Source: Actinomyces bovis | GTDB taxonomy: Bacteria; Actinomycetota; Actinomycetes; Actinomycetales; Actinomycetaceae | Direction of reading: 5' to 3' | Assembly (NCBI RefSeq): GCF_900444995.1 | Contig: NZ_UAPQ01000001.1 | Span: 434,001 to 498,000 of the forward strand | Length of the DNA: 64,000 bases | In this document: piece by piece, positions 51,065-60,372 of the stretch | Position numbering within the stretch: position 1 is the first letter of the stretch | How the letters are laid out: each line of letters opens with the position of its first letter | Notes under the pieces: generated by a model | Told to the model about the DNA's origin: nothing | The model's input: the letters and a program-made list of their open reading frames with translations, nothing else | Databases searched by the model: none | Made by a program: the position numbers and the translations under genes

Positions 51065-52228
51065 ATGCGCGTATTAGCCGCCCTGTCCGGGGGCGTGGAC
51101 TCCGCCGTAGCTGCCGCCCGCGCCCTGGAGGCCGGACATGAGGTGGTGGGGGTCCATATGGCCCTAACCCGCAACCGACCTACCACTCGCAATGGCTCAC
51201 GCGGGTGTTGCTCTATCGAGGATGCCTCCGACGCGCGTTGGGCCGCAGAGATTCTGGGCATCCCCTTCTATGTGTGGGATCTGTCCGAAGATTTCGAGGC
51301 GCGGGTGGTGGCGGATTTCTTAGCTGAGTACCGTGCTGGGCGCACCCCTAACCCTTGTGTGCGCTGCAATGAGCGCGTGAAGTTTGACGCTTTGCTGGAA
51401 CGGGCCCTGACCTTGGGTTTTGACGCGGTTGCCACCGGGCATTACGCGCGTCTCAGTGGTGGAGCCTCTGCCGGACACCCAGGGGATACGGGCAACCTGG
51501 TGTTGCGACGCGCGGTGGACACCAGCAAGGACCAGTCCTATGTGCTGGCCGTTTCTGGTCGGGAGGGCCTAGCGCGGGCGCTGTTCCCGCTAGGAGATGC
51601 TCCCTCTAAGGCGGCGGTGCGGGCTGAGGCGCAGCAGCGGGGCCTGCCGGTGGCAGATAAGCCAGACTCCTATGACATTTGTTTTGTTGCCGACGGCGAT
51701 ACTCGCGGTTTCCTCACCCGCTCCTTGGGCGTGCACCAGGGGAAGCTGGTCTCCCCTGAGGGAGAAGTGCTGGGCACACATGAGGGCTACTTTGGTTTCA
51801 CTGTGGGGCAGCGCAAGGGCTTGGGCTTGGGGCAGCCGGCCCAGGATGGGCGGCCACGTTATGTGCTGGAGACGCGCCCGGATAGCAATGAGGTGGTGGT
51901 GGGTCCCGAGGAGTTGCTGCGGCGGGAGATTGTCGCAGGCGATGGCCTGGTGCTGCTAGCTGAGCCAGAGGCGGTCGACGGCGCCGACGGCGTCGCTGGA
52001 GCAGTTCCGCAGGGAGCGGACCGGCAGCGAAGCGGTTGGAAAGGCGTGGCAGTACAGGTGCGGGCACATGGTCGGCCGGTGCCTGCGGATGTCACGGTGG
52101 ATCCAGCGGCAGGGACGCTGCGGGCGGTGCTGCATGAACCCCTGCGAGGTTTGGCGGCCGGCCAGAGCGTGGTGGTTTACGGCGGAGCCGCAGGCCAGCA
52201 GGTCTTGGCTCAGGCCACTGTTTCCTGA
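51065..52228 (+). CDS. mnmA: tRNA-specific 2-thiouridylase MnmA
   Basis: Adds sulfur to C2 of the wobble uridine in tRNA Lys, Glu and Gln. The 387-residue protein starts [20 protein letters not shown], the PP-loop. The catalytic Cys pair lies in NPCVRCN and [23 protein letters not shown] and [20 protein letters not shown] are also family-typical. A 30-residue Gly/Asp-rich insert lies near the C-terminal beta-barrel (about 295-325). AAGGGGAG precedes the ATG. The desulfurase gene upstream is the natural partner. Confidence 0.94.
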   Translation: MRVLAALSGGVDSAVAAARALEAGHEVVGVHMALTRNRPTTRNGSRGCCSIEDASDARWAAEILGIPFYVWDLSEDFEARVVADFLAEYRAGRTPNPCVRCNERVKFDALLERALTLGFDAVATGHYARLSGGASAGHPGDTGNLVLRRAVDTSKDQSYVLAVSGREGLARALFPLGDAPSKAAVRAEAQQRGLPVADKPDSYDICFVADGDTRGFLTRSLGVHQGKLVSPEGEVLGTHEGYFGFTVGQRKGLGLGQPAQDGRPRYVLETRPDSNEVVVGPEELLRREIVAGDGLVLLAEPEAVDGADGVAGAVPQGADRQRSGWKGVAVQVRAHGRPVPADVTVDPAAGTLRAVLHEPLRGLAAGQSVVVYGGAAGQQVLAQATVS

Positions 52229-52276
52229 AGCGGCTTAGCCGGGCAGGTACCCATACCTGCCCGGCTAAGCCAGCTA

Positions 52277-53098
52277 TTAGCGCAGCGAGGTATGCCGTTC
52301 AATGGCGCGCACCGCCCACCAGGACAGCCCGGCGGCCAGCAGCGGTCCCACCAGTGTGGAGCCCACTCCGATCAGGGTTGGTTGAGTTCCGGTGCGGATC
52401 GCCTGCACTAGCTGCGGCAGCATCCATTTGGCGGTGAGGTCTCCGGTGGCGACGTCAACGCTCAGCGGAATCAGCGCCACGGCAGCCAGGCCCAGCAGCT
52501 GGTTGACCACATACAGCGCCACGAATCCCAGCAGAGGCGCACCAAAGCCCAGGTGACTGTAGCGCGACTGTGCACCAATGCTCATCACGGCAGCTATCTC
52601 AATGATCGAGGCCAGCAATCCCACGGTCACAATGCCCACCAGCACTGCGGTCTTGCCTGCACCTAACGTCTCCCAGAGCTCACGCAAAAACGCGAATATC
52701 TCACTTAGCGCCACCCCTTGGGCGTGCGCCATAACCGCCATCCAGGCGAATATGCCCAGCTGTGTCAACACAGCGACGACCAAAGCCACCAGGCAGGCGT
52801 AGCTGAGTTTGGCAGCAAAGTGCGTCCTGCCGCGCACCGGGATCATCTGGGTGAGGTAACCCCGGTCCCCGTACATGGACTGCCAGTACTCTGCCCCTAG
52901 GTGAGACATGACCACCAGTGGCATAGCTACCAGGGCCACCATGGCGCCGGTCTGTAGGAGGGCAGCTAGGGCGGGGACGTCTGCAAGCAGCCACCACAGC
53001 CCCAGGAAGCCAGCGAAGACCAGAGCGCACAGTCCCAGGACGGCAGCGTTGCGGGCCAGTTGGGTGCGGGCTTCTTCAATGAATAGTGTGCGCAGCAT
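52277..53098 (-). CDS. ABC transporter permease (ABC-2-like), unknown substrate
   Basis: A 273-residue integral membrane protein with six or so hydrophobic segments. The N-terminus (MLRTLFIEEARTQLARNAAV) is cytoplasmic and precedes the first helix. Helix pairs enclose a long loop at about residues 75-100. It overlaps the ATPase gene stop by one base (TGATG). With the ATPase and the GntR regulator it forms a YtrA-type operon; in related cases these respond to cell-envelope stress or antibiotics. No substrate can be named. Confidence 0.75.
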   Translation of the reverse strand: MLRTLFIEEARTQLARNAAVLGLCALVFAGFLGLWWLLADVPALAALLQTGAMVALVAMPLVVMSHLGAEYWQSMYGDRGYLTQMIPVRGRTHFAAKLSYACLVALVVAVLTQLGIFAWMAVMAHAQGVALSEIFAFLRELWETLGAGKTAVLVGIVTVGLLASIIEIAAVMSIGAQSRYSHLGFGAPLLGFVALYVVNQLLGLAAVALIPLSVDVATGDLTAKWMLPQLVQAIRTGTQPTLIGVGSTLVGPLLAAGLSWWAVRAIERHTSLR

Positions 53099-53910
53099 CA
53101 GCGGTACTCCTTCCGGAACAGGGCGTCCAGGCCCATGCCATGGGTCTCACGCAGGTCGTCGGCGTCGCCCGCCAACAGCAAGCGACCTTCTTTAAGGAAG
53201 ACGGCGGAGTCGATGATTGGCTCGACGTCGGCAATGAGGTGGGTGGAGATCAACATGAGGGCTTCGGGGTCGAAGTCCCGGAGGATGCCGTTGAGGATGA
53301 CCTCTCGGGCAGCTGGGTCAACGCCGGAGATGGGCTCATCGAGCAGGTAGACGCGGGCCCGGCGGCTCATAGCCAAGGCGATGCGCAGCTTCTCCCCCAT
53401 GCCTTTGCTCATCTCTTTGACGCTGCGCTCGGTGGGCAGATCGAAGAACTCCACTAGGCGGCGGGCCTTGGCGGCGTCGAAGTCGGCGAATAGCCGGGTG
53501 AATTGGGCGATAGCCCGCGCGGCATTGAGTCGCGGGTCCAGGAAGCTGGCGTCTGGCAGGAAGGAGACGGCGGCTTTGGACTCCGGGCCGGGGGCCTGCC
53601 CGGCAACATGCACGGTGCCCTCGTAGTCGGCTAGTACGCCGGCGAGGATTTTGAGCAAGGTGGTCTTGCCACAGCCATTGGCGCCCATGAGGCCGGTGAT
53701 GCGGCCTGCGGGCAGGGTCAAGCTGAGGTCGCTTAGGGCGGGAAGGCCACGGTAGCTCTTACTAAGGCGGTGGATCTCCACCAGGGCGGGAGCGCCGTCG
53801 ATGGCGGGAATGCTGCCGGGCTCCGGCCCAGCGCCCTGGTGGGCCGGAGCCTGGTGGGCCACGCTTTCTGGGGCTGGGTCAGCTTGAGTCATGGCGGGGT
53901 TGGGGCTCAT
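53098..53910 (-). CDS. ABC transporter ATP-binding protein
   Basis: A 270-residue ATPase. After an acidic, Pro-rich tail of about 40 residues comes the cassette with Walker A GLMGANGCGKTTLL, the Q loop in AVSFLPDASFLD, signature MSKGMGEKLRIALAMSR (LSGGQ replaced by MSKGM, common in the YtrB/BcrA class) and Walker B VYLLDEPISGVDP. The ATG at 53910 overlaps the regulator stop by 4 bp. Partner of the permease downstream. Confidence 0.9.
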   Translation of the reverse strand: MSPNPAMTQADPAPESVAHQAPAHQGAGPEPGSIPAIDGAPALVEIHRLSKSYRGLPALSDLSLTLPAGRITGLMGANGCGKTTLLKILAGVLADYEGTVHVAGQAPGPESKAAVSFLPDASFLDPRLNAARAIAQFTRLFADFDAAKARRLVEFFDLPTERSVKEMSKGMGEKLRIALAMSRRARVYLLDEPISGVDPAAREVILNGILRDFDPEALMLISTHLIADVEPIIDSAVFLKEGRLLLAGDADDLRETHGMGLDALFRKEYR

Positions 53911-54293
53911 GAGGTTTCTCCTGTGGCTTTGGGTGCTGCCGTGGGCCAGCGCTGTTCAAGGGCTTGGCACGCTTGGTTAAGGTCCATGCCGAGCATGGCC
54001 ACGGCGGCGATGTAGGTGTCGGTGGCACTGACCGCGAGTTCGCGGCGGGCGGCGTCAAGAACTGAGGCCTTCGCAGTGACGTAGCGCCCGGCGGTGCGTT
54101 CAGCGCAGGTCAGGCCGGTGCGGTCCAGCTCTCCTAGCGCGCGCTGGACCGTGTTGGGGTTGACGCCGGTGTCCACGGCGAGCTCGCGCACGCTGGGGAT
54201 TCGGCTGCCTGCTGGCCACTGGCCGCTGACAATCCGTTGCCGGAAGTCGTCGACCAGCTGGATCCAGATCGGTCGTGTATCTGCGATCTGCAT
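53907..54293 (-). CDS. GntR-family regulator, YtrA subfamily
   Basis: A 128-residue regulator with the winged HTH of GntR proteins (IWIQLVDDFRQRIVSGQWPA, then RIPSVRELAVDTGVNPNTVQ) and only a short two-helix C-terminal domain (about 80-115), which defines the YtrA subfamily. It heads a three-gene operon and overlaps the ABC ATPase gene by 4 bp. A perfect palindrome at 54360-54381 upstream is the expected autoregulatory operator. Confidence 0.88.
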   Translation of the reverse strand: MQIADTRPIWIQLVDDFRQRIVSGQWPAGSRIPSVRELAVDTGVNPNTVQRALGELDRTGLTCAERTAGRYVTAKASVLDAARRELAVSATDTYIAAVAMLGMDLNQACQALEQRWPTAAPKATGETS

Positions 54294-54359
54294 CTGGCCT
54301 CCTGGGATAGGTGGACGGGTGGGCTCATGAGCGCAGCGCAGGCGGACTCATCAGACCAC

Positions 54360-54381
54360 CTGTATTACTGCACTAATACAG
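54360..54381. promoter_or_regulatory. GntR/YtrA operator palindrome
   Basis: CTGTATTA and TAATACAG form a perfect 8-bp inverted repeat around CTGCAC, 67 bp upstream of the regulator start. AT-rich palindromes of this form are typical for YtrA-type repressors. Confidence 0.75.
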
Positions 54382-54648
54382 TAACACAGACGCCACCCGC
54401 CGGCACCCCCTCTAGCCCCCTCCTGCATGAATTACGAAACAACAAACAGGCTCAAGACAGCCTTGCGTAATTCCTTCGTTACCCCCACAACCAAAACGCC
54501 ACAATGATTTTTCCCTGCAATATCAACATGTTTTTCTTCGCCATACAGCTAGTTGCACCCCGGCTTCCTCACCCGCCCCAAAACCCCTACCTTGATTTAG
54601 GAAACGACCGACGCAAACGAGACCCGGTCCCCCGAAAGGAAGCCCACC
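54382..54648. promoter_or_regulatory. A/T-richer intergenic region before the DUF1540 gene
   Basis: About 270 bp without a gene, more A/T-rich than its surroundings. An inverted repeat GAATTACG/CGTAATTC (54429-54436 and 54466-54473) is visible. The promoter of the Cys-rich protein gene should lie between about 54500 and 54600, but I found no good -35/-10 pair. Confidence 0.4.
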
Positions 54649-54927
54649 ATGAAGACCGCCACCGAGATCAAGTCCTGCGCCACCACCACCTGCGCCTACA
54701 ACCACGACGGCTGCACCGCCCTGGCTATCACTATCAGCGGCGAGACCACCCCGTCCTGCGCCACTTTCGTCACTCTTGACGCCCGTGGCGGTCTGCCCGT
54801 CGCCCAGGGCAAGGTTGGTGCATGCAAGCGCCTGGAGTGTGTGCACAACACAGATCTGCTGTGCACTGCTGAGGCCGTCAAGATCGGGGCCGACACGGCC
54901 TCCTGCCTCACCTACGAGGCCCGTTGA
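54649..54927 (+). CDS. Cys-rich protein with two DUF1540 motifs
   Basis: A 92-residue protein. Two similar Cys clusters are visible: SCATTTCAYNHDGCTALAIT (about 9-28) and ACKRLECVHNTDLLCTAEAV (about 58-77), each like a DUF1540 unit, plus further Cys between and after them. The regular Cys spacing suggests metal binding or a small disulfide-rich fold. AAAGGAAG lies 6 nt before the ATG and a strong terminator follows, so it is a single-gene unit. Function is unknown. Confidence 0.82.
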   Translation: MKTATEIKSCATTTCAYNHDGCTALAITISGETTPSCATFVTLDARGGLPVAQGKVGACKRLECVHNTDLLCTAEAVKIGADTASCLTYEAR

Positions 54928-54973
54928 GCCTCCCTTAAAGCCCCTGGGCACATAAGCTGCCCGGCCTGAACAG

Positions 54974-55007
54974 CGAGCGGTGGTCCGGCAAGGACCACCG
55001 CTCGTTT
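54974..55007 (+). terminator. Terminator after the DUF1540 gene
   Basis: A perfect 13-bp stem (54974-54986 with 54992-55004) and a 5-nt loop, followed by TTT. It lies between convergent genes and may serve both. Confidence 0.85.
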
Positions 55008-55031
55008 GCTATCTGAGCAAAGTCTGAAACT

Positions 55032-55916
55032 CTAAGCGCCCAACAAACCCGCAACTACGGCCTCTGAGGCTAATACACCCAGATGCTGCCCGACTTGAGC
55101 CGGATGTTTGGTGCCCGGGGGCAGCAAGAGTTGAACCGTCTCAGTCTCTAGGGCACCTAGGCGCATAAGTGTCACCCCATAGGGGGACACATCCACGCAG
55201 AGCACTCGCCCTTCGAGTTTGGCACATAGCCCAAAAGAGGGGCGCACCGAGCAGATGAAGCCAGGAATATGCCCACACCTCACCCCCGAGACCAACAGGT
55301 CCAGGGCGATCTGCCCCAGGGCACAGACTTCTTCCTGGGCGCTGGCAGTGGCTTCCTGAGACCACAGGAGGGCACCTGCGCCATCGCTGGCAGGATCCAG
55401 TACCTGCGCAATACTGTGGCCACCCACCCCCATCGGGTCGTGGACAGTGACGCGGTCGGTAAGCACCACCCCGAGCCTGCCCCCCGCTGCGCCAGCAAGC
55501 TCGGCCAGCGCGACCAAGGGACTGTCTCCAGTTAGTGGGCAGTGACAGGCGGCTGAGCTGCCTGCCAGCAGCTGGGTGGCGGCGACGTCGTCCAGCCAGG
55601 TGAGATTTCCAAGCAGGTGGCAGCTGGCGGTGGCCACACGCACCCCCGCCTCAGCCGACTCCAGTTCCACATCCATGCGCACCGCAGTAGCTTCCCCACA
55701 GGGCACGGCAGCGAGCGGATGTTCGGCGGCAGGCAGCGCAGCCACAATCACTCGGCCACCGTCATCCAGGGCATGCATCACCATCAGGGGCGGCAGCTCG
55801 GGCGCCAGCTGATAAGGGGCTATGGCGGCGGTTCCGGCGCCTGCCAGCAGGCGTCGGGCCATGCGGCGGGAGGCGATGGCGGGGTAGGCCATAGGGGCGG
55901 GGGCGGAGTCGCTCAC
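55032..55916 (-). CDS. Protein of unknown function with iron-box upstream (possible split-barrel/DUF2470 type)
   Basis: A 294-residue soluble protein. The N-terminal half has ALDDGGRVIVAALPAAEHPL and DVELESAEAGVRVATASCHL, a pattern reminiscent of flavin-binding split-barrel proteins used in heme handling, but I cannot confirm it. The C-terminal half is rich in Leu/Val with a few Cys. I chose GTG 55916, with GAGGA 7 nt upstream, over a TTG at 55940. A DtxR/IdeR-type box lies about 30 bp upstream, so iron limitation probably induces it. This suggests a role in iron or heme use, by inference only. Confidence 0.6.
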   Translation of the reverse strand: MSDSAPAPMAYPAIASRRMARRLLAGAGTAAIAPYQLAPELPPLMVMHALDDGGRVIVAALPAAEHPLAAVPCGEATAVRMDVELESAEAGVRVATASCHLLGNLTWLDDVAATQLLAGSSAACHCPLTGDSPLVALAELAGAAGGRLGVVLTDRVTVHDPMGVGGHSIAQVLDPASDGAGALLWSQEATASAQEEVCALGQIALDLLVSGVRCGHIPGFICSVRPSFGLCAKLEGRVLCVDVSPYGVTLMRLGALETETVQLLLPPGTKHPAQVGQHLGVLASEAVVAGLLGA

Positions 55917-55944
55917 GAATAGGTCCTCGGATCGCTTCAAGATT

Positions 55945-55963
55945 CGAGGTAAGGCTAATCTAA
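55945..55963. promoter_or_regulatory. DtxR/IdeR-type iron box
   Basis: The minus-strand sequence TTAGATTAGCCTTACCTCG matches the consensus TTAGGTTAGGCTAACCTAA at 15 of 19 positions by my count. It lies 29 bp upstream of the chosen start at 55916, where a bound repressor would block transcription. Confidence 0.65.
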
Positions 55964-56051
55964 GATCGACTGCGGAGGCCAGGCAGGCCGCATTGGCCAG
56001 TCCCAGCCACCCTGCGCCAGAGCAGCGTCAGCAGATTCAGCGTCAGCAGAT

Positions 56052-57023
56052 TCAGCTGCGCAGCCGCTCCAGCTCGGCCACCAGTTGGGGCACCACCTCA
56101 GCAACATCCCCCACCACGCCGAAGTCAGCCAACTCAAAGATTGGGGCCTCGGAGTCCGCGTCGATGGCCACGATGGTTCCGGCGCCCTGGATACCGCTGG
56201 TGTGGTGTACGGCGCCTGAAACCCCTAGAGACAGGTACAAACGCGGGGAAATTGAGGCACCGGTCTGCCCCACTTGGGCGCTGCGGTCAATCCAACCCTC
56301 ATCGCAGGCCACCCGAGTGGCACCAATGGCGGCCCCCAAAGGCTCGGCAATAGAACGCACGAGTTCCAGGTCGCCGTCAGTACCACGTCCCATAACCACC
56401 ACGGTGCGGGCGCTAGCCAGCTCCGGGCCAGCGGCCTGGGAGATCTCACGGGAGATCAGGCGCACAGCTGCGGCCTCCGCCGTCGGCTCAAAAGCCAAAG
56501 GCTCGGCGCTGAGGGAGGCAGCGTCCAGGCAAGCGGTGGGCTCCACGGAGCCGGGGCGTACGGCTAGGACCGGCACGCTGTTGGTGGCGGACACCGTCAG
56601 GGTGGTGTCCCAGGAGCCGGAAAGGACCAGCTTGGAGGCGTGCAGGGAGTCGTCAACGGCTTTGATGTCGGCGACGTCGGAAACACAAGCGGAGCCGAGC
56701 AACACGGCAGCCCGACCGGCAATCTCTTTGCCTCGGTAGTCGGAGGTGACTAGCACGGCAGCGGGGCCGGTCTCGCGCACTGCGGCTACGACGGCGTCGG
56801 CGGCCAGCCCGGCCAAGCAGGCAGGCTCACCCAGCTCGGCGACCAGCAGGCGGGTGGCCCCAAAAGCGGCCAGGGCCGTGGGGTCGGTGACGGGGGCCAG
56901 GGCTAGGGCGGTGACGCCGCCGCTGGTCAGGGAACGGGCAGTGGTGAGCAGCTCCGCGCTAGCAGCGGTGGGTTCGGAGCCTTCTGCCAAGTCGACGAGC
57001 ACAAGGATGGGGGTGTCAAGCAT
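56052..57023 (-). CDS. etfA: Electron transfer flavoprotein alpha subunit
   Basis: A 323-residue EtfA/FixB protein. The N-terminal domain is followed by the FAD-binding domain with RTVVVMGRGTDGDLELVRSI, DEGWIDRSAQVGQTGASISP and LYLSLGVSGAVHHTSGIQGA, the classic ETF alpha signature, then GTIVAIDADSEAPIFELADF. It carries the FAD that passes electrons between dehydrogenases and the quinone pool or other acceptors. The start at 57023 is taken from homology; its Shine-Dalgarno is weak (AAGAAAG). It follows etfB by 50 bp. Confidence 0.93.
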   Translation of the reverse strand: MLDTPILVLVDLAEGSEPTAASAELLTTARSLTSGGVTALALAPVTDPTALAAFGATRLLVAELGEPACLAGLAADAVVAAVRETGPAAVLVTSDYRGKEIAGRAAVLLGSACVSDVADIKAVDDSLHASKLVLSGSWDTTLTVSATNSVPVLAVRPGSVEPTACLDAASLSAEPLAFEPTAEAAAVRLISREISQAAGPELASARTVVVMGRGTDGDLELVRSIAEPLGAAIGATRVACDEGWIDRSAQVGQTGASISPRLYLSLGVSGAVHHTSGIQGAGTIVAIDADSEAPIFELADFGVVGDVAEVVPQLVAELERLRS

Positions 57024-57073
57024 ATTGGGGCTTTCTTGCCGGGTTGGGTTGGTGTGGCTGGGAGCGGGGTGGC

Positions 57074-57832
57074 TCAGACCAGCTGGTTTTCCACGAGCCA
57101 GGCGGCGAGCTGTGCACCAGCCTGCCCGGCGTCGGTGACGATGGTGCCGGCCTCGCGCTGCGGGCGGGCTTGCGCATCGACGACGGCGACCCGTGGCGCC
57201 AGGCCACTCAGGCCCAGCTCGGACAGGTCCCACTGCTCCACGGGCTTCTTCTTGGCGGCGCGCATGGCAGCGAAGTTCGGGTAGCGGGGTTCGTTGGCTT
57301 GGTCGGTGACGGAAACCAGTGCTGGCAGCGGGGCGGCCAGAGTTTCGGTGACCGTGCCCAGGGTGCGGGTAATGGTGACCTCGCCGTCGGCCAGCTCTAA
57401 GCGGTTGGCCAGGGTGAGGGCCGGCAGCCGCAGGGAGGCAGCGAGGGCGCCAGGTAGCAGGGAAGTCATGGAGTCCAGAGCGGACATACCGGTGATTACC
57501 AGGTCCACTTCCCCGATGCGCTCAATGGCGGCGGCGAGCACGCGGGCAGTGGTCGGCACGTCAGCGCCAGCCAGGGCGTCATCAGTCACGAGCACCCCGG
57601 AGTCGGCGCCCATCTGCAAGGCGCGCCGCAGGCCATCTTCAGCATCCAGTGGCCCCATGGTCAGGGCCACCACCTCGCCATCCAGTTCTTCAGCCAGAGA
57701 TACGGCGGCCTCGACGGCGTTCTCGTCAAGTTCGTTGAGCACATCCTCCTCACCGCGCACCAGGATTCCGTCCTCAAGACGGCGTTCGGACTGCACATCG
57801 GGCACGTGCTTGACTGCAACGACGATCTTCAT
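57074..57832 (-). CDS. etfB: Electron transfer flavoprotein beta subunit
   Basis: A 252-residue EtfB/FixA protein starting MKIVVAVKHVPDVQSERRLE. It has NELDENAVEAAVSLAEEL, the AMP-binding region VALTMGPLDAEDGLRRALQM and the central VDLVITGMSALDSMTSLLPG. The recognition loop part is LANRLELADGEVTITRTLG. It forms the heterodimer with EtfA. The frame is open to 57952, but the family start is the ATG at 57832. The gene is divergent from glgX, with a 103-bp gap. Confidence 0.93.
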   Translation of the reverse strand: MKIVVAVKHVPDVQSERRLEDGILVRGEEDVLNELDENAVEAAVSLAEELDGEVVALTMGPLDAEDGLRRALQMGADSGVLVTDDALAGADVPTTARVLAAAIERIGEVDLVITGMSALDSMTSLLPGALAASLRLPALTLANRLELADGEVTITRTLGTVTETLAAPLPALVSVTDQANEPRYPNFAAMRAAKKKPVEQWDLSELGLSGLAPRVAVVDAQARPQREAGTIVTDAGQAGAQLAAWLVENQLV

Positions 57833-57935
57833 GAGGCCAAGCCTGCCACAGGCAAAAAGGCTCGAAGTTGAGCGGTCGGTCACGACAGCGGGCCGGAAGT
57901 GGCGTTCCTGACGCGGATTCATCACAATTGCTGGC

Positions 57936-60248
57936 ATGTCTGAGCCCACCATGGCACCGGCACAGCCTGCCTATACGGATGTGCACCACCCTCACATCCT
58001 TGGAGCGACGCCAGTTCCGGGCGGCACCGACTTTGTGGTCGCGGCGCCCCGCGCAACGGCCGTGGACCTGTGCCTGCTGGAGGTGGATGGCAGCGGCGCC
58101 GTCGTCTCTGAAAAGCGCGTCGGCATGTTGGGGCCGCGGCTAGGCACGTGGAGCGCACATGTAGAGGGGGTAGGCGCAGGGCAGTGCTATGGCTATCGCG
58201 TCTACGGCCCCTGGAACCCCAGCGAAGGCCTGCTGCACAATCCCCAGAAGCTGGTGCTAGACCCTTACGCCCGCGCCCTTCACGGCGAGGCCAAACTTGA
58301 GCCCGCGCTTTTTAGCCATGAGGTGGATGAGAACCTAGCCACCACCTTTGTGCCTGCCGCCCCTTCCCCCCTTGACTCACGTGACTCAATGGTGTTCGGC
58401 GTTGTGGTCGGCGAGCAGTTCCCGGTGGTGCCCGGCCCGCAGATCCCGCGCGAGCAACGGGTGGTCTACGAAGCCCATGTCAAAGGCCTCACCCTCAACC
58501 TGCCGGGGGTCCCGGAGGAGTTGCGCGGCACCTACGCTGGTCTGGCGCATCCCGCCACGGTGGCGCATCTGCGTTCCCTGGGGGTAACCACTATTGAGTT
58601 GCTGCCGATCCACGCGGCCTTCTCCGAGCCCTTCTTGCAGCTGCAAGGCAAGCGCAACTACTGGGGTTATTCCACGCTGTCTTGGTTCGCGCCGGAGCCT
58701 TCCTACGCGACGGCGTCTGCGCGCGCCGCTGGCGCCCAGGCGGTGCTGGCGGAGGTGCGCGGCATGATCTCCATGCTGCACGAGGCTGGCCTTGAGGTCA
58801 TTATGGATGTGGTCTACAACCACACCTGTGAAGGCGGTATTGAGGGTCCCACGCTTTCTCTACGTGGCCTGGATGACCGTGGCTACTACCTGCACGCGCC
58901 TTTCCACCACGGCCAGTACTACGACGTCACTGGCACCGGTAACACCGTGGACTTCCGCAACACGCGAGCGGTTCAGCTAGCCCTGGACTCCCTGCGCTAT
59001 TGGGCTGGGGACATGGGCGTGGATGGCTTCCGCTTTGACCTGGCCAGCACTCTGGGCCGGGAGGGCATGGAGTTTCGATCCCACCACCCGCTGCTGGTGG
59101 GCATGGTGACGGACCCGATCCTTGCCGGCAAGATTCTGATCGCTGAGCCCTGGGATATGGGACCCGGCGGCTGGCGCACCGGAGAGTTCCCTTCCCACTT
59201 CCAGGACTGGAATGACCGCTATCGGGGCACAGTGCGCTCCTTTTGGCTAGCTGACGCGGCTGAGATCTCCAAGGGGCGGCCCGGCGCAGACCTGCGGGAC
59301 CTGGCCACGCGCTTATCAGGATCTGCGGATTTGTTTGGCCACGGGGATTTGTCTGGGGGACGGGGCCCGCTGGCCTCCGTGAACTTTGTGACCGCCCACG
59401 ACGGTTTCACTTTGCGTGACCTGACGGTTTACGACCATAAACACAATCTGGCCAACGGCGAGGACAACCGCGACGGCACCGATGACAACCGCTCCTGGAA
59501 TCACGGCTTTGAGGGGCTAGCCCAGGAGGGCTTGGATGTGGGCCCGCTGGAGGTGCTCCGGCGTCGTTCAGCGCGCAATATCTTGGCCACGATGTTCGTC
59601 TCCGCAGGTACCCCGATGCTGCTGGGCGGGGACGAGTTGGGCCGCACCCAGCAGGGCAATAACAACTGCTATTGCCAGGATTCCGAGCTCAGCTGGGTGG
59701 ATTGGCGCCTGGAGGCCTGGCAGCGGGATCTGATTGCCACCACTCGCTTCCTGATTGGTCTGCGTGCGCATCATCCGGTGCTGCGGCCCGCGACCTACGC
59801 CACCGGCAGCCCTGCCCCTGGGGACACGATCCCGGACCTGTCCTGGTACCGCTCGGATGGCGCAGAAATGTCACTTGAGTCGTGGCATGACCCCTACTGC
59901 CGTTGCGTGCAGATGCTGCGCTCGGGGGCGCCGGTGGGCGACCAGGACCTGTTGGTGCTGATTAACGGCGCTCTAGACCAGGTGGATTTCACGCTGCCAC
60001 AGGGCCGGGGGGCCGACTATCACCTGGTGTGGGACTCGAATTGGCCGGTGCCTCGCCCACATTCCTCAGCCTTTGCTTTGGCGCATCGGGTGCGCCGTCC
60101 GCGGGCGACGGCGTCGGTAGTGCGCGATGCCGGTAGCGCCCCGCTGCCGCCCTTTGTGGGTTGCCGCCATGACCGACCAGGGGACACGACCGCAGTGGAT
60201 GCCCTAACGGTGCGTATTTACCTATCCGGTGAGCACAGTCCTGCCTAG
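57936..60248 (+). CDS. glgX: Glycogen debranching enzyme GlgX (isoamylase type)
   Basis: Hydrolyses alpha-1,6 branches of glycogen. The 770-residue protein has an N-terminal CBM48-like domain (1-150, including YGYRVYGPWNPSEGL) and a GH13 barrel. Catalytic residues appear in VDGFRFDLASTLGRE (nucleophile Asp), ILIAEPWDMGPGG (acid Glu) and NFVTAHDGFTLRDL (third Asp). DVVYNHTCEGG and GDELGRTQQGNNNCYCQD are GlgX-typical. The ATG at 57936 has no Shine-Dalgarno; CACAAT lies about 7 nt upstream, so a leaderless message is possible but weakly supported. glgE lies 1.4 kb downstream, on the other side of trpS. Confidence 0.93.
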   Translation: MSEPTMAPAQPAYTDVHHPHILGATPVPGGTDFVVAAPRATAVDLCLLEVDGSGAVVSEKRVGMLGPRLGTWSAHVEGVGAGQCYGYRVYGPWNPSEGLLHNPQKLVLDPYARALHGEAKLEPALFSHEVDENLATTFVPAAPSPLDSRDSMVFGVVVGEQFPVVPGPQIPREQRVVYEAHVKGLTLNLPGVPEELRGTYAGLAHPATVAHLRSLGVTTIELLPIHAAFSEPFLQLQGKRNYWGYSTLSWFAPEPSYATASARAAGAQAVLAEVRGMISMLHEAGLEVIMDVVYNHTCEGGIEGPTLSLRGLDDRGYYLHAPFHHGQYYDVTGTGNTVDFRNTRAVQLALDSLRYWAGDMGVDGFRFDLASTLGREGMEFRSHHPLLVGMVTDPILAGKILIAEPWDMGPGGWRTGEFPSHFQDWNDRYRGTVRSFWLADAAEISKGRPGADLRDLATRLSGSADLFGHGDLSGGRGPLASVNFVTAHDGFTLRDLTVYDHKHNLANGEDNRDGTDDNRSWNHGFEGLAQEGLDVGPLEVLRRRSARNILATMFVSAGTPMLLGGDELGRTQQGNNNCYCQDSELSWVDWRLEAWQRDLIATTRFLIGLRAHHPVLRPATYATGSPAPGDTIPDLSWYRSDGAEMSLESWHDPYCRCVQMLRSGAPVGDQDLLVLINGALDQVDFTLPQGRGADYHLVWDSNWPVPRPHSSAFALAHRVRRPRATASVVRDAGSAPLPPFVGCRHDRPGDTTAVDALTVRIYLSGEHSPA

Positions 60249-60372
60249 CGGTTTGTTGCTGACGACCCCTGCAAATCTGCATTTCGGGGCGCTGGCGGCA
60301 GCCTCACTGTAGCTACTGCACCGAGAGGCGCCGCTCCTCAGCATTCAGGCCAGTGGGGCTCGGGGACCTAGG

